Assembly: GCF_037977055.1 (NCBI RefSeq)
Contig: NZ_CP150274.1
Coordinates: 5,642,001 to 5,706,000 of the forward strand
From: Paenibacillus sp. FSL K6-1096
GTDB taxonomy: Bacteria; Bacillota; Bacilli; Paenibacillales; Paenibacillaceae
Length of the DNA stretch: 64,000 bases
Direction of reading: 5' to 3'
In this document: in pieces, positions 41,967 through 51,908 of the stretch
Numbering within the stretch: the stretch's first letter is position 1
How the letters are laid out: each line of letters starts with the position of its first letter
The notes under the pieces: generated by a model
Seen by the model: only the letters and a program-made list of their open reading frames with translations
Told to the model about the DNA's origin: nothing
Databases searched by the model: none
Made by a program: the position numbers and the translations under genes

Positions 41967-42884
41967 ATGCCTATCAAAATTCCCGACAGCCTGCCGGCCA
42001 AGGAAGTGTTATCCGGTGAGAATATTTTCGTAATGGATGAGAGCCAGGCCTTTCATCAGGATATCCGTCCCTTGCGGATTGCCATTCTGAATCTCATGCC
42101 GACCAAAGAGACCACAGAGACGCAGCTCCTGCGCCTGATCGGAAATTCGCCGCTTCAGGTGGATGTGGTGCTGCTGCATCCAAGCTCCCATACGTCGAAG
42201 AATACCTCAGCTGAGCATCTGAAGAGCTTTTACAAAACCTTCAATGAAATCAGCCACCGCCGCTTTGACGGCCTGATCGTCACCGGTGCTCCCGTAGAAC
42301 AGATGGAATTCGAGGATGTCAACTACTGGGAAGAGCTGAAGGTGATCTTTGAGTGGAGCAAGCAGAATGTAACCTCGACCATGCATATATGTTGGGCTGC
42401 GCAGGCAGGGCTGTATCATCACTTCGGCGTGCGCAAGGTCAGCCTGCCGGAGAAATGCTTCGGAGTGTTTCCGCATACGTTGAGCCATAATAATGTCAAG
42501 CTGCTGCGCGGCTTCGATGAAGTGTTCCATGTTCCGCATTCCCGCCACACAGACGTCTCCCGTGAGGATATTGAGGCGAATCCCGAGCTGCAGATCCTGG
42601 CCGAATCGGAGGAAGCCGGAGTCTACCTGGTGGCTACGCATGACGGGAAGCAGATTTTTGTCACCGGGCATTCGGAATATGATCCGTTCTCGCTGAAATG
42701 GGAATACGACCGGGATATCGCCAAAGGCATGGAAGTCGCGCTGCCGAAGCACTACTATCCTAAGGATGATCCGACCCGCACCCCACCGGCTGTCTGGCGC
42801 GCCCATGCCAACTTATTATTCTCTAACTGGCTCAATTACTATGTATACCAGGAGACGCCTTACGACATCGGGGCTTATATCTAA
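41967..42884 (+). CDS. metA: Homoserine O-acetyltransferase (MetA family)
   Basis: 305 residues from the ATG nine bases after AAGGAG; the longer frame starting at 41910 runs through the riboswitch terminator. Catalytic Cys142 in HICWAAQAG, and His/Glu partners in the later GHSEYDP block. Residue 111, within GAPVEQM, is Glu; in this family Glu111 goes with acetyl-CoA and Gly with succinyl-CoA, so O-acetylhomoserine is the expected product. First committed step of methionine synthesis. Confidence 0.95.
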   Translation: MPIKIPDSLPAKEVLSGENIFVMDESQAFHQDIRPLRIAILNLMPTKETTETQLLRLIGNSPLQVDVVLLHPSSHTSKNTSAEHLKSFYKTFNEISHRRFDGLIVTGAPVEQMEFEDVNYWEELKVIFEWSKQNVTSTMHICWAAQAGLYHHFGVRKVSLPEKCFGVFPHTLSHNNVKLLRGFDEVFHVPHSRHTDVSREDIEANPELQILAESEEAGVYLVATHDGKQIFVTGHSEYDPFSLKWEYDRDIAKGMEVALPKHYYPKDDPTRTPPAVWRAHANLLFSNWLNYYVYQETPYDIGAYI

Positions 42885-43012
42885 GCAGCACAGTATTCTT
42901 ATATAGAAGTAATTAATTATTGTATACACACTGCTGATGCTTCCGAAGTGAGTTTTGCCCGAAGAATAATCAGGCCGTGTACGCTATACAAAACTTTTAG
43001 GAGGCCGTGGAG

Positions 43013-44182
43013 ATGGACGAGAAATTGAGAATTGAGAGCAGACTTGCACAGATTGGTTCGCAGGAGGACCCCGCCACCGGAGCGGTGAATTATCCGGTAT
43101 ATCAGTCGACGGCCTTCCGGCACCCGAGACTCGGGCAGAGCACAGGCTTTGACTACATCCGTACCAAAAATCCTACCCGCACTGTGCTCGAAGACGCGGC
43201 TGCCGCACTTGAAGCGGGGGATGCGGGCTTCGCGTGTGCCTCCGGGATGGCTGCGCTCACCACCGTGTTCACCTTGTTTGGACAAGGGGATCATCTGGTA
43301 GTGTCGCTCGATCTCTACGGCGGGACTTACCGGCTGCTGGAGAGAATTCTCACCAAATATGGCATCAGCGCCTCCTATGTGGATACGAATGACCTTGATG
43401 CGCTGGAGGCAGCCCGCCAGCCGGGCACCAAAGCCGTGTTCATCGAGACGCCGACGAATCCGCTGATGATGATTACAGATATTGAAGCGGTGTGTAGCTG
43501 GGCACGCACGCACGGGCTGCTCACGATTGTCGATAATACCCTGCTGACCCCGTTCTTCCAGCGTCCGCTGGAGCTTGGGGCAGATATCGTCGTTCACAGC
43601 GCGACCAAATACTTAGGCGGACATAACGATGTACTTGCCGGACTCATTGTCACCAAGGGGGCGGAATTGTCGGCGGAAATGGCCGTACTGCACAATTCGC
43701 TTGGGGCTGTGCTTGCGCCCAGCGACAGCTACCAGCTGATGAAGGGGATGAAGACGCTCGCGCTGCGCATGGAGCGGCATGAGAGCAATGCGCTGACCAT
43801 TGCCCGGTATCTGCTGGAGCATCCGGCCATCGCTGAAGTCTTCCACCCCGGGCTGCCGGAGCATCCGGGCTATGCCATCCAGAACCGCCAGTCCTCCGGC
43901 AATACCGGCATCTTCTCCTTCAAGGTGAAGGATGCCAGATATGTCGAGCCGCTGCTGCGCCATATCCGCCTGATCGCCTTCGCTGAGAGTCTGGGCGGAG
44001 TGGAATCGCTCATGACCTACCCGGCGATACAGACCCATGCCGACATTCCGGTGGAGATCCGCGATGCTGTAGGCGTGGATGACCGGCTGCTGCGCTTCTC
44101 TGTCGGCATTGAGCATGTGGATGATCTGATCGCAGATCTGGGACAGGCTCTGGAGGCAGCCAGACTTGAACTGGAGAACTAA
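43013..44182 (+). CDS. metI: Cystathionine gamma-synthase / O-acetylhomoserine thiolyase
   Basis: 389 residues from the ATG eight bases after AGGAGG (a GTG at 43007 is too close to it). Cys/Met-metabolism PLP enzyme: NPTR, the PLP lysine in VHSATKYLGGHNDVLAG, and SLGGVESL toward the end. It condenses O-acetylhomoserine with cysteine, or directly with sulfide as MetI of bacilli can. 128 bases after metA with no terminator, thus very likely in the S-box-controlled transcript. MetC is not adjacent. Confidence 0.9.
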   Translation: MDEKLRIESRLAQIGSQEDPATGAVNYPVYQSTAFRHPRLGQSTGFDYIRTKNPTRTVLEDAAAALEAGDAGFACASGMAALTTVFTLFGQGDHLVVSLDLYGGTYRLLERILTKYGISASYVDTNDLDALEAARQPGTKAVFIETPTNPLMMITDIEAVCSWARTHGLLTIVDNTLLTPFFQRPLELGADIVVHSATKYLGGHNDVLAGLIVTKGAELSAEMAVLHNSLGAVLAPSDSYQLMKGMKTLALRMERHESNALTIARYLLEHPAIAEVFHPGLPEHPGYAIQNRQSSGNTGIFSFKVKDARYVEPLLRHIRLIAFAESLGGVESLMTYPAIQTHADIPVEIRDAVGVDDRLLRFSVGIEHVDDLIADLGQALEAARLELEN

Positions 44183-44374
44183 GCAGAAGCTCTCCATATT
44201 ATAGCAATCAAGGCAGCAGCGCCGGAGGGTGCTGCTGTTTGCTGTGGGCAGAATTTCAATTCTCTCCTGCGAAACATTTTTCAAGGGCAGCCGATTGTGA
44301 TACGATGGAAGAACGGATATTTTAAAATATAAGAATTTATATGTTGCACACGATAACTTATCCTTCTATTTCCC

Positions 44375-44420
44375 GCTGAAACGGTACCGTCCTCTAAAAG
44401 GACGGCAAAGCCGTTTCCGC
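44375..44420 (+). promoter_or_regulatory. Nested hairpin in the mqnC leader
   Basis: GAAACGG (44378-44384) pairs with CCGTTTC (44411-44417), enclosing CCGTCCT / AGGACGG (44387-44393 with 44399-44405). It lies about 58 bases before the mqnC start and is followed by a T-rich stretch. It could be a terminator for upstream transcription or a leader structure. Confidence 0.45.
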
Positions 44421-44477
44421 TTGTTTCAAATTGTATTTATCTCATAGACTTCATAGATGAAGAGGAGGCCGTGAACA

Positions 44478-45614
44478 GTGAGTGCAATCGATCTTATTCT
44501 GGATAAGGCACTGAAGGGTGAACGTCTTCAGTTGGAAGATACGGTCACATTGTTTGAGAGCAATGAAATTGAGAAGATGGGGGCGGCAGCAGATATTATT
44601 ATGAAGCGCTGGCACCCGGAGCCGATCACCACATTCGTAATCGGCCGCAATATTAACTACACCAACGTATGCGATGTCTATTGCCGCTTCTGCGCCTTCT
44701 ACCGCAGACCCGGCTCGGAGGAAGGCTATGTGCTTCCCGATGAAGCTATCTATCAGAAGATTGCCGAGACAGTCAGCGTAAACGGGACTGAGATTCTGAT
44801 GCAGGGCGGAACGAATCCGAATTTGCCATTCAGCTATTATACGGATATTCTGCGCGGGATTAAGCAACGCTTCCCGGACATTACGATGCACTCCTTCTCC
44901 CCGGCAGAGATCATGAAGATGGTGGAGGTCTCCGGCCTGCCGCTGGAGCAGGTAATGCGCGAGATTCATGCCGCCGGGCTGGATTCCCTGCCGGGTGGAG
45001 GCGCTGAGATTCTCGATGACCGTACCCGCCGCAAGATCAGCCGGCTGAAGGGCTCCTGGCGTGAATGGATGGATGTCATGCAGACCGCCCACCGGATCGG
45101 CATGAACACTACCGCCACGATGGTAATCGGCCTCGGCGAGAGCATGGAGGAGCGGGCGCTGCATCTGCTGCGTGTGCGCGAAGCCCAGGACGAGTGTATT
45201 GCGAACAAATATGACTCGGAAGGATTCCTGGCGTTCATCTCCTGGACCTTCCAGCCGGACAATACGAACCTGAAGCTGGACCGCCAGACTCCGGAGGAAT
45301 ATCTGAAGACCGTAGCCATCAGCCGCCTGGTGCTGGATAACATTAAGAACTTCCAGTCCTCGTGGGTCACGATGGGGCCTGAGATCGGCAAGCTCTCGCT
45401 GCAATACGGCTGCAATGACTTCGGCAGTACGATGATCGAGGAGAACGTAGTGTCCTCGGCGGGCGCGACCTACAAGGTCAACATCGAGTCGATCACCCAG
45501 ATCATCCGTGAGGCAGGCAAGATCCCGGCGCAGCGCAATACGCGTTATGACATTCTGCGCACGTTTGAGGATGCGAATGCGAAGATTGATCATGATTTTA
45601 TTATGCAGAACTAA
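44478..45614 (+). CDS. mqnC: Cyclic dehypoxanthine futalosine synthase (radical SAM)
   Basis: 378 residues, GTG start nine bases after AGAGGAGG. The radical SAM cluster cysteines are C65, C69 and C72 (CDVYCRFC). LMQGGTNPNLPFSYYTDIL and SLPGGGAEIL follow, as in MqnC. It closes the ring of dehypoxanthine futalosine in the futalosine route to menaquinone. Other mqn genes are not in the window. Menaquinone would also be the expected electron source for the anaerobic reductases at 1.8-7 kb. Confidence 0.93.
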   Translation: MSAIDLILDKALKGERLQLEDTVTLFESNEIEKMGAAADIIMKRWHPEPITTFVIGRNINYTNVCDVYCRFCAFYRRPGSEEGYVLPDEAIYQKIAETVSVNGTEILMQGGTNPNLPFSYYTDILRGIKQRFPDITMHSFSPAEIMKMVEVSGLPLEQVMREIHAAGLDSLPGGGAEILDDRTRRKISRLKGSWREWMDVMQTAHRIGMNTTATMVIGLGESMEERALHLLRVREAQDECIANKYDSEGFLAFISWTFQPDNTNLKLDRQTPEEYLKTVAISRLVLDNIKNFQSSWVTMGPEIGKLSLQYGCNDFGSTMIEENVVSSAGATYKVNIESITQIIREAGKIPAQRNTRYDILRTFEDANAKIDHDFIMQN

Positions 45615-45668
45615 TGCGAGGTTTTAGATGATTTTGGCATAACATAATAGGGTAAATAGATCATAGGT

Positions 45669-45716
45669 AAAATAGCGGGTATGTACTACACATCTTGTAG
45701 TATTTACCCGCTATTT
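45669..45716 (+). terminator. Terminator after mqnC
   Basis: 13-bp stem AAAATAGCGGGTA / TACCCGCTATTTT (45669-45681 with 45704-45716) with an inner ACTA/TAGT pairing. Confidence 0.85.
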
Positions 45717-45834
45717 TCACATGTTCAGCTACAACGCTTGGAAACTGTATAGTCCCCCATTTCAGAATACAGAGAACGGTGATGAAATAGTATTCGTGAT
45801 TTAGTGACGGTGCATTCTACTAAACTATTGTTTC

Positions 45835-46104
45835 TTACCAAGTAATCCAACCGCTTGTTCGTTGATAGTTGCTTAGAAGATCGTATTGTTCACTACGCAT
45901 TAAACATTTCATTTGTGTTCTGTACTTTCGATAATCATTTTTTCTTGCTGATTTACATTCTTTGTTGAAATGAACACTTTTGATTCCTTTGCGATAATCC
46001 TTTAGCTTTTCTGTCCTAGGGTCCTTGTACTTTTTAATGTATTTCCAATAATGTGGATTCTGATTTTCCCACGACTGAACTTCTTCCTGCTTAAACAACT
46101 TCAT
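45835..46104 (-). CDS. Small basic orphan ORF, possibly a gene remnant
   Basis: 89 codons, ATG without a clear AGGAGG (the upstream minus sequence is CGGCGCGACGGGG). The product is rich in Lys, Tyr, Trp and Arg, with a pattern (ENQNPHYWKYIKKYKDPRTEKL) reminiscent of basic linker or HNH-neighbour segments, but no family is recognised. Base composition is clearly more AT-rich than in surrounding genes, as for the following ~1.3 kb. Coding status uncertain. Confidence 0.35.
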   Translation of the reverse strand: MKLFKQEEVQSWENQNPHYWKYIKKYKDPRTEKLKDYRKGIKSVHFNKECKSARKNDYRKYRTQMKCLMRSEQYDLLSNYQRTSGWITW

Positions 46105-46574
46105 CCCCGTCGCGCCGGGTTAGATTATAGCTATGTCAGCCATTACCTCGACACAACTAATAGAAGAAGACCTTTGGATTAAACATGTGCTCACCTCTTG
46201 TTTGATACTGTTGCGCTACAAGTCCCCTTTCATTTCGAAAATAATATATCAGATATAGGGAAAATTTACTATAATGAATCCATAGTACATTCAGGAAGAA
46301 AGTATAAGAGCGGGGAGCTCGTGATAAGCAAGTACGGTTTAGCGGCTATTAATTAAGGACGAACCTGGTTGTACACCTTTAAACGGATGGAATCAGTCTA
46401 CGAATGAGCTTTACGGAGAAAACACGCATTCTCAGCGTAAAGGATGCCCAAAAATGATAAAAATAGATTATGGAATGAGGTAATGAAAGGCCAGAGGAAA
46501 TCCCATAATTCGCAGATGGATGTTGTACTAGCTTTATGGAACAAGGGACTTATCATACAAGAGGAAGGTCAAGA
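46105..46574. other. AT-rich intergenic stretch
   Basis: 470 bases between the orphan ORF and the nuclease-like gene. No ORF with a ribosome site, no terminator and no recognised regulatory motif was found. Composition is like that of the two flanking atypical ORFs. Confidence 0.5.
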
Positions 46575-47165
46575 ATGAATAAAAATTTATTCATAGTATT
46601 TGTTGTGATCTTTAGTTTGCTAGTTGCTAATCATCTAGAGAGTCTTTATCCAGCTAAATACGATGACGCAGATGTTATTGCAACTTATATTTTTAAATCT
46701 GAAGGCAGTGATAATGAAATTAAAACAGACAAGTCCTCTTCAACCTTCACAAAGAAAATTAACGCAAAGGTAATCTCGGTTATAGATGGTGATACCTTCC
46801 AGATTAAAGTGGAGGATGGAGGAGCAATAGAAGAAGTTAAGCTTAATCTGATTGATGCTCCCGGAATACAACCGGTTCAGCCGTTTGGACCGGAGGCTAA
46901 AGCTTTTATCAGCAAACTTCTTCTTGGCAAGACCATAATACTGGAGACTGATCTATCAGTGCGGGACGAAGATGGGCGTATACTGGCTTTTGCCTATTAT
47001 GAGAATAATATAGTTAACCAAATGCTGCTTGAGAATGGACTGGCTAGGGTTAAAATGGATCAGACGGATAAGTTGGACCAAAAGGGCGTCGACTATTTAA
47101 GTCAGTTTATACAGGTTCAATCGCAGGCTCAAGAAGCCAAGCTTGGTATATGGAGCTGGAGCTGA
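46575..47165 (+). CDS. Secreted/membrane-anchored SNase-like protein with altered active site
   Basis: 196 residues from the ATG after AGAGGAAGG. Residues 4-22 are hydrophobic (signal peptide or anchor). Residues 63-195 are a staphylococcal-nuclease (OB-fold) domain: VIDGDTF (D71, D73), LIDAP, FGPEA, DGRILAFAYYE and NGLARV. By alignment from memory, catalytic Arg35 and Glu43 of SNase correspond to Lys89 and Gly97 here, while the third residue, Arg87, is kept as R135. Ca2+-binding aspartates are retained. Nuclease activity is therefore doubtful. It lies in an AT-rich patch and may be laterally acquired. Confidence 0.8.
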   Translation: MNKNLFIVFVVIFSLLVANHLESLYPAKYDDADVIATYIFKSEGSDNEIKTDKSSSTFTKKINAKVISVIDGDTFQIKVEDGGAIEEVKLNLIDAPGIQPVQPFGPEAKAFISKLLLGKTIILETDLSVRDEDGRILAFAYYENNIVNQMLLENGLARVKMDQTDKLDQKGVDYLSQFIQVQSQAQEAKLGIWSWS

Positions 47166-47254
47166 CAGATTCCACTCTATGAATATGTTACGTTTTGACG
47201 GTCAACTAGAGTTTTTCCAGTGTAACTCACTCTACAACATCTAATACACCTTAG

Positions 47255-47304
47255 CCAATTTAAGTATGATTCTGCCAGGCGGAGTCATCTTAAATTGGTT
47301 TTTT
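47255..47304 (+). terminator. Terminator after the SNase-like gene
   Basis: CCAATTTAAG / CTTAAATTGG stem (47255-47264 with 47289-47298) with further pairing inside and TTTTTT after it. Confidence 0.9.
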
Positions 47305-47405
47305 GTTGTTTTGTCATAGAATTGTAAATTTGTATCGTTATTTTTTACAAAAAATGATGCGAAAATGTGAGGTTTTACACAACAAATTAATTGCGTTAAT
47401 GAATT

Positions 47406-47433
47406 TTGATAGATTCATAGGCATGGCTATGAT
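47406..47433 (+). promoter_or_regulatory. Putative promoter of the nucleotide phosphoesterase gene
   Basis: TTGATA, 16-base spacer, TATGAT, 57 bases before the start codon. Confidence 0.5.
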
Positions 47434-47490
47434 ACAATTTTTCGGACAGTGGTAGAATAATATAGCAATCATGGGGAGGAAATTAGATTT

Positions 47491-50400
47491 ATGGGAGAGA
47501 GAAGATGGAACAAGCCGATAGCTTCGTTATTGGCTACCACAGTTCTGGCTGCACAGGTGCTGGGCGGAGTATTTCAGGTTCCTGTGCTGGCGGCAGGAAA
47601 GGCTGAGGCTTCTCCGGTGATTGAGCCGGGAACCATTAATTTACGTTTGATGAGTACCACTGATGTGCATACGAACGTATACGGCTGGGATTATTTCAAG
47701 GGTGCCCCCTCCGCGACTGTTGGTCTGGACCGTACTTCAACCTTGGTAAAGGCTGCGCGCAGTGAAGCAGAGGGAAAGAATAACCTTTTGCTGGACAACG
47801 GCGATTTAATTCAAGGCACACCGCTGGGAACGTATATGGCCCAGATTTCTGATTTCAAAGACAGCGAGGATCAGATTCACCCGATCATTGCAGCGATGAA
47901 CCTCATGGGTTATGATGCGGCAACCTTTGGCAATCATGAATTTAACTACGGACTCGACTATTTGGACCGTACGATTAACGGTAATGTAAGCAGTGCCACT
48001 TATAAAGATTCTACGGGTGCTAAATTCCCTTATATCAATGCGAATATTTACAATTTGTCCGATGGTAAAAATACGTTTGAACCGTATAAAATCATCGATA
48101 AAGAAGTAACGGACAGCAAAGGCAATAAGTTTACCATTAAAGTCGGCCTCCTGGGTCTGGTTACTCCGCAGATTTTGGAGTGGGACAAGGTGAACCTGGA
48201 GGGCAAGGTAATTGCTAAGGATATTGTGGCAACCGCGGAGGAATTCGTGCCTGTAATGAGAGACAAAGGCGCAGATGTCATCGTTGCCATGACGCATTCC
48301 GGGTTCGATGCGGCAGCCTCCGGTGAAAATGCGGAGAATGTCATCAACTTGCTGAGCAAGGTTAAAGGCATCGATGCCATTACCTTCTCGCATACCCACA
48401 AGGTATTCCCGACAAACGGGGATAACAGCAAGCTGGATGCTTCCTTCAAAGATCCGTCCACCAAGCTTCCTTACAATAATGATATTGCCGTAGTGGACAA
48501 TGTTAACGGCCATATCAACGACACTCCTGCTGTACAGGCTGGCTATGGCGGAGGCTATCTGGGCCTGATCGACCTGAAGATTGTCCATAACAGCGACGGC
48601 TGGGCGGTAGACAAAGCAGCCTCCAAGGCTTCTACGCGCTCTATTGCAGGCGCAGCTGTTGACACGGCTATTGAAGATCTTGCCGGAGCGGCACATCAAG
48701 CTACGATTGATTACGTGAATCAGCCGCTCGGTGAGACAACTGCGCCGATGAACAGCTACTTTGCGCTGGTGCAGGATGATCCGACAGTGCAGATTGTAAC
48801 GTATGCCCAGCAGAAGTATGTTTCTAACCTGATTCATACGAATGATAATCTGTCCGCATACAGAGATCTGCCGATCCTGAGCGTTGGTGCACCGTTTAAG
48901 GCTGGACGCAACGGCCCGGATGAATACACAGACATTAAGAAGGGCGACCTTACTATCGCCAGTGCAAGCGATCTGTATCTCTATGACAATACGCTGAAGG
49001 CGATTGTAGTGAAAGGCTCGACCGTCAAGGAATGGGTAGAGATGAGTGCTGGTGCGTTTAACCGCATCAAGCCGGGCATCTCCACGCCTCAGCCGCTGCT
49101 GAATTCAGCATTTGCTGTATATAATTTCGATGTTATTGACGGCATCAAGTATACAATCGACGTGACCCGCAATGCGAAGTACAAGCCGGACGGCAGCATC
49201 AACGATGAGTCCTCCAGCCGGGTAACCTCCATCACTTACAATGACCAACCTCTGGATCTTAAACAGGACTTTGTGGTTGTTACCAACAACTATCGTGCAA
49301 GCGGCGGCGGGAACTTCCCGGGCGTCAAAGGCGCGCACATGATCATTGATTCCCAGATGGAGAACCGCCAGGTGTTGATGGACTATATCAGCGCTGCGGG
49401 AACCGTTGATCCTACAGCAGACAACAACTGGTCGATTGCTCCTATTGAAGGGAATGTCAATGTGACCTTCACTTCTTCACCTAAGGCAGCGGCATCCGCT
49501 CCTTCGAGCATTACAGATACAGGGGCCCAGGATATCAAAGGCTTTGCAATCTACAACCTTAACTTGAAAAAAGCCGTTCCGGCACCAACAGGAGATGTTG
49601 AAGTTCACCTGCTGGGCATCAATGACTTCCACGGCCAACTGGACACCACTTCTGTGGTGAACGGGGAAAATGTAGGAACGGCAGCAACACTGGCCGCTTA
49701 CCTGAAGGAAGCACGGTCCAAATATGAGCATTCTCTGCTGTTCCATAACGGCGACTCTGTGGGTGCATCCGCTCCGGTATCTTCGCTGGAACGCGACAAG
49801 CCAACGATGGAATGGATGAACCTCATGAAGTTCGACGTCGGCACCCTGGGGAACCATGAGTTTGACCAAGGTGTTGAGGCGATGAAGGCTCAAATCTATG
49901 GCGGCAAGGACCCTAAGAACGATAAGGTCGTCCATAATGGTGCCGATTTCGATTATATCAATGCCAACGCAGTGGACAGCAGCACTGGCAAACCAATTAT
50001 CACACCTTATGTTGTAAAAGAAGTTGGCGGCGTGAAGATCGGCTTCATCGGGGTTGTGACTAAAGCAACGCCAAGTAAAGTATCGCCAGCCGGAACAGCT
50101 GGTGTAAAATTCCTGAGTGCCGAGGAAGAAGTAGCAGCGATTGAGCAGTATGCTGCCGAGCTGAAGAGCAAGGGCGTCAATGCGATCATCGTACTCGCCC
50201 ATGATCCGGCTACTACCAAGGTTGATCCAGTCACCAAAAAGAATGTATCCACCGGTGAAGCTGTAGATCTGGCCAATGCACTGCCTGCCGACTCTCCGGT
50301 TGACGTTATCGTGGCCGGCGACAACCACGGCTACGCTAACGATGTAGTCAACGGCAAGCTGATTGTTCAGGCGTATTCTTACGGAACCGCTTTTGAAGAC

Positions 50401-51885
50401 ATCAAGCTGATCATTGATGGGTCTACAGGCAAGGTGAAGGATAAGAAGGCAGTAGTAACAAACACTGTTCAGAGCAAAATTCAACCCGATGCCGAAACCA
50501 AGGCACTGGTAGACTTCTACCTGAACCGTCACCCTGAACTGACCCAGCCTGTAGGAACGACAGACGGGACAGTAACACGCACAGACGCATACACCAAGGA
50601 AGCTCCGCTGGGCAACCTGATTGCGGACGCTATGCGTCATGCTAAATTCGATGACGGAGTTTCAGAACCTGCTGATTTCGCCTTCATGAATCCGGGCGGT
50701 ATCCGTGCCGATCTTCCGAAAGGGAACGTATCCTTCGGAGATCTGGCGAAGATCCAGCCGTTCGGCAACACGCTGGTGAAGCTGACCCTGACCGGTGAAC
50801 AGATCAAGACGCTGCTTCAGCAGCAATGGAATGTGAAGGCAGACGGAACGCCTGACATCAAAACGCTGCAAATCTCCGGCCTGAAATACACAGCCAACAT
50901 GTATCTTCCGGTTGGGCAGCGTGTGGCTAACCTGACCAAGACAGATGGAACACCGATTGAAATGACGAAGAGCTACACCGCTGTAGTCAATAATTTCATG
51001 GCTGCGGGCGGTGACAATTACAAGGTACTGACACAGGCAAGCAGTTCGCTGGCCGGACCGATTGATCTGGATGTGTTCTATGGTTACATTAAGGATACAT
51101 TCAATGGTGGGGCCATCACCGCCGCCATCGAAGGCCGGATCACGAATGTGGAGAAAGATCCTGGAACGGTGACCCCATCTCCTACGCCTAGCTCCAATCC
51201 TGGCTCTAACCCGGGACCGGTTGTGACCGCAACTCCTAAGCCTACAGCGTCGCCTTCGGCTACGCCAAGTCCGGCGGCAACAGCAACACCGGCACCAACA
51301 GCAACACCTGTGCCAACCGCTACACCGGCTGCCGCTGCAGTGTTTAAGGATCTGGGCAAGGTTGCCTGGGCTGCAGACGCAATTAATGCGCTCGCTGCCA
51401 AAGGAATCGTCAAAGGCATGGACGGCACGAACTTTGCACCGGCAAAGAGTGTCACCCGTGCGGAATTCGTAACGATGCTTGTCCGCTCGCTTAATCTGGA
51501 CCATGCAGCAACACCTGCATCATTCAGCGATGTGAAGCAAGGGGTCTGGTACTCCAGTCCGATTGCTGCCGCTGTGAATGCAGGGCTGGTCAAAGGCTCC
51601 GGCAATGGCAAATTTGAACCTGGCCGTGAGATTACCCGTGAAGAAATGGCTATTATGATTGCTAATGCGCTCAAAGACCAGCTTCAGCCGGCAGATGCCG
51701 TAGTATTGGGCAAGTTCACCGACAAAGCCAAAATTGCGCCTTACGCTCAGCAGGCGGTGGCCCAATTGACCGAGGCTGGAATCGTTAACGGTGTGGATGT
51801 TAAGCAATTTGCACCAAAGAGTCTGGCGAACCGCGCCCAGGCGGCAGTGATTATCTTCCGTATGCTGGAAAAGACAGCCTCTTAA
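47491..51885 (+). CDS. Large secreted 2',3'-cyclic-nucleotide phosphodiesterase / 5'-nucleotidase with SLH domains (YfkN-like)
   Basis: 1464 residues, GGGGAGGA upstream. Signal peptide with cleavage near VLAAGKAEA (~35). Module 1, about 45-650: metallophosphatase (STTDVHTNVYGWDY, LLDNGDLIQGTPLG, FGNHEFNYG) plus 5'-nucleotidase C domain, CpdB-like. Module 2, about 690-1225: INDFHGQL, FHNGDSVGAS, LGNHEFDQG, AGDNHGY and a C-domain with FMNPGGIRADL. A Pro/Thr/Ser linker (~1230-1285) leads to about three SLH repeats (1288-1464; FKDLGKVAWAADAINALAAKGIVKG). It should release phosphate and nucleosides from extracellular nucleotides. YfkN of B. subtilis has the same two modules but a sortase anchor. 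Confidence 0.93.
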   Translation: MGERRWNKPIASLLATTVLAAQVLGGVFQVPVLAAGKAEASPVIEPGTINLRLMSTTDVHTNVYGWDYFKGAPSATVGLDRTSTLVKAARSEAEGKNNLLLDNGDLIQGTPLGTYMAQISDFKDSEDQIHPIIAAMNLMGYDAATFGNHEFNYGLDYLDRTINGNVSSATYKDSTGAKFPYINANIYNLSDGKNTFEPYKIIDKEVTDSKGNKFTIKVGLLGLVTPQILEWDKVNLEGKVIAKDIVATAEEFVPVMRDKGADVIVAMTHSGFDAAASGENAENVINLLSKVKGIDAITFSHTHKVFPTNGDNSKLDASFKDPSTKLPYNNDIAVVDNVNGHINDTPAVQAGYGGGYLGLIDLKIVHNSDGWAVDKAASKASTRSIAGAAVDTAIEDLAGAAHQATIDYVNQPLGETTAPMNSYFALVQDDPTVQIVTYAQQKYVSNLIHTNDNLSAYRDLPILSVGAPFKAGRNGPDEYTDIKKGDLTIASASDLYLYDNTLKAIVVKGSTVKEWVEMSAGAFNRIKPGISTPQPLLNSAFAVYNFDVIDGIKYTIDVTRNAKYKPDGSINDESSSRVTSITYNDQPLDLKQDFVVVTNNYRASGGGNFPGVKGAHMIIDSQMENRQVLMDYISAAGTVDPTADNNWSIAPIEGNVNVTFTSSPKAAASAPSSITDTGAQDIKGFAIYNLNLKKAVPAPTGDVEVHLLGINDFHGQLDTTSVVNGENVGTAATLAAYLKEARSKYEHSLLFHNGDSVGASAPVSSLERDKPTMEWMNLMKFDVGTLGNHEFDQGVEAMKAQIYGGKDPKNDKVVHNGADFDYINANAVDSSTGKPIITPYVVKEVGGVKIGFIGVVTKATPSKVSPAGTAGVKFLSAEEEVAAIEQYAAELKSKGVNAIIVLAHDPATTKVDPVTKKNVSTGEAVDLANALPADSPVDVIVAGDNHGYANDVVNGKLIVQAYSYGTAFEDIKLIIDGSTGKVKDKKAVVTNTVQSKIQPDAETKALVDFYLNRHPELTQPVGTTDGTVTRTDAYTKEAPLGNLIADAMRHAKFDDGVSEPADFAFMNPGGIRADLPKGNVSFGDLAKIQPFGNTLVKLTLTGEQIKTLLQQQWNVKADGTPDIKTLQISGLKYTANMYLPVGQRVANLTKTDGTPIEMTKSYTAVVNNFMAAGGDNYKVLTQASSSLAGPIDLDVFYGYIKDTFNGGAITAAIEGRITNVEKDPGTVTPSPTPSSNPGSNPGPVVTATPKPTASPSATPSPAATATPAPTATPVPTATPAAAAVFKDLGKVAWAADAINALAAKGIVKGMDGTNFAPAKSVTRAEFVTMLVRSLNLDHAATPASFSDVKQGVWYSSPIAAAVNAGLVKGSGNGKFEPGREITREEMAIMIANALKDQLQPADAVVLGKFTDKAKIAPYAQQAVAQLTEAGIVNGVDVKQFAPKSLANRAQAAVIIFRMLEKTAS

Positions 51886-51908
51886 TTAACAGTAGATGTA
51901 AAAATATA

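Noticed and set aside
47345..47385. PhoP box (TTTACA repeats) before the nucleotidase gene
   Set aside because: The two TTTACA copies are 30 bases apart, not the 11 or 22 expected.
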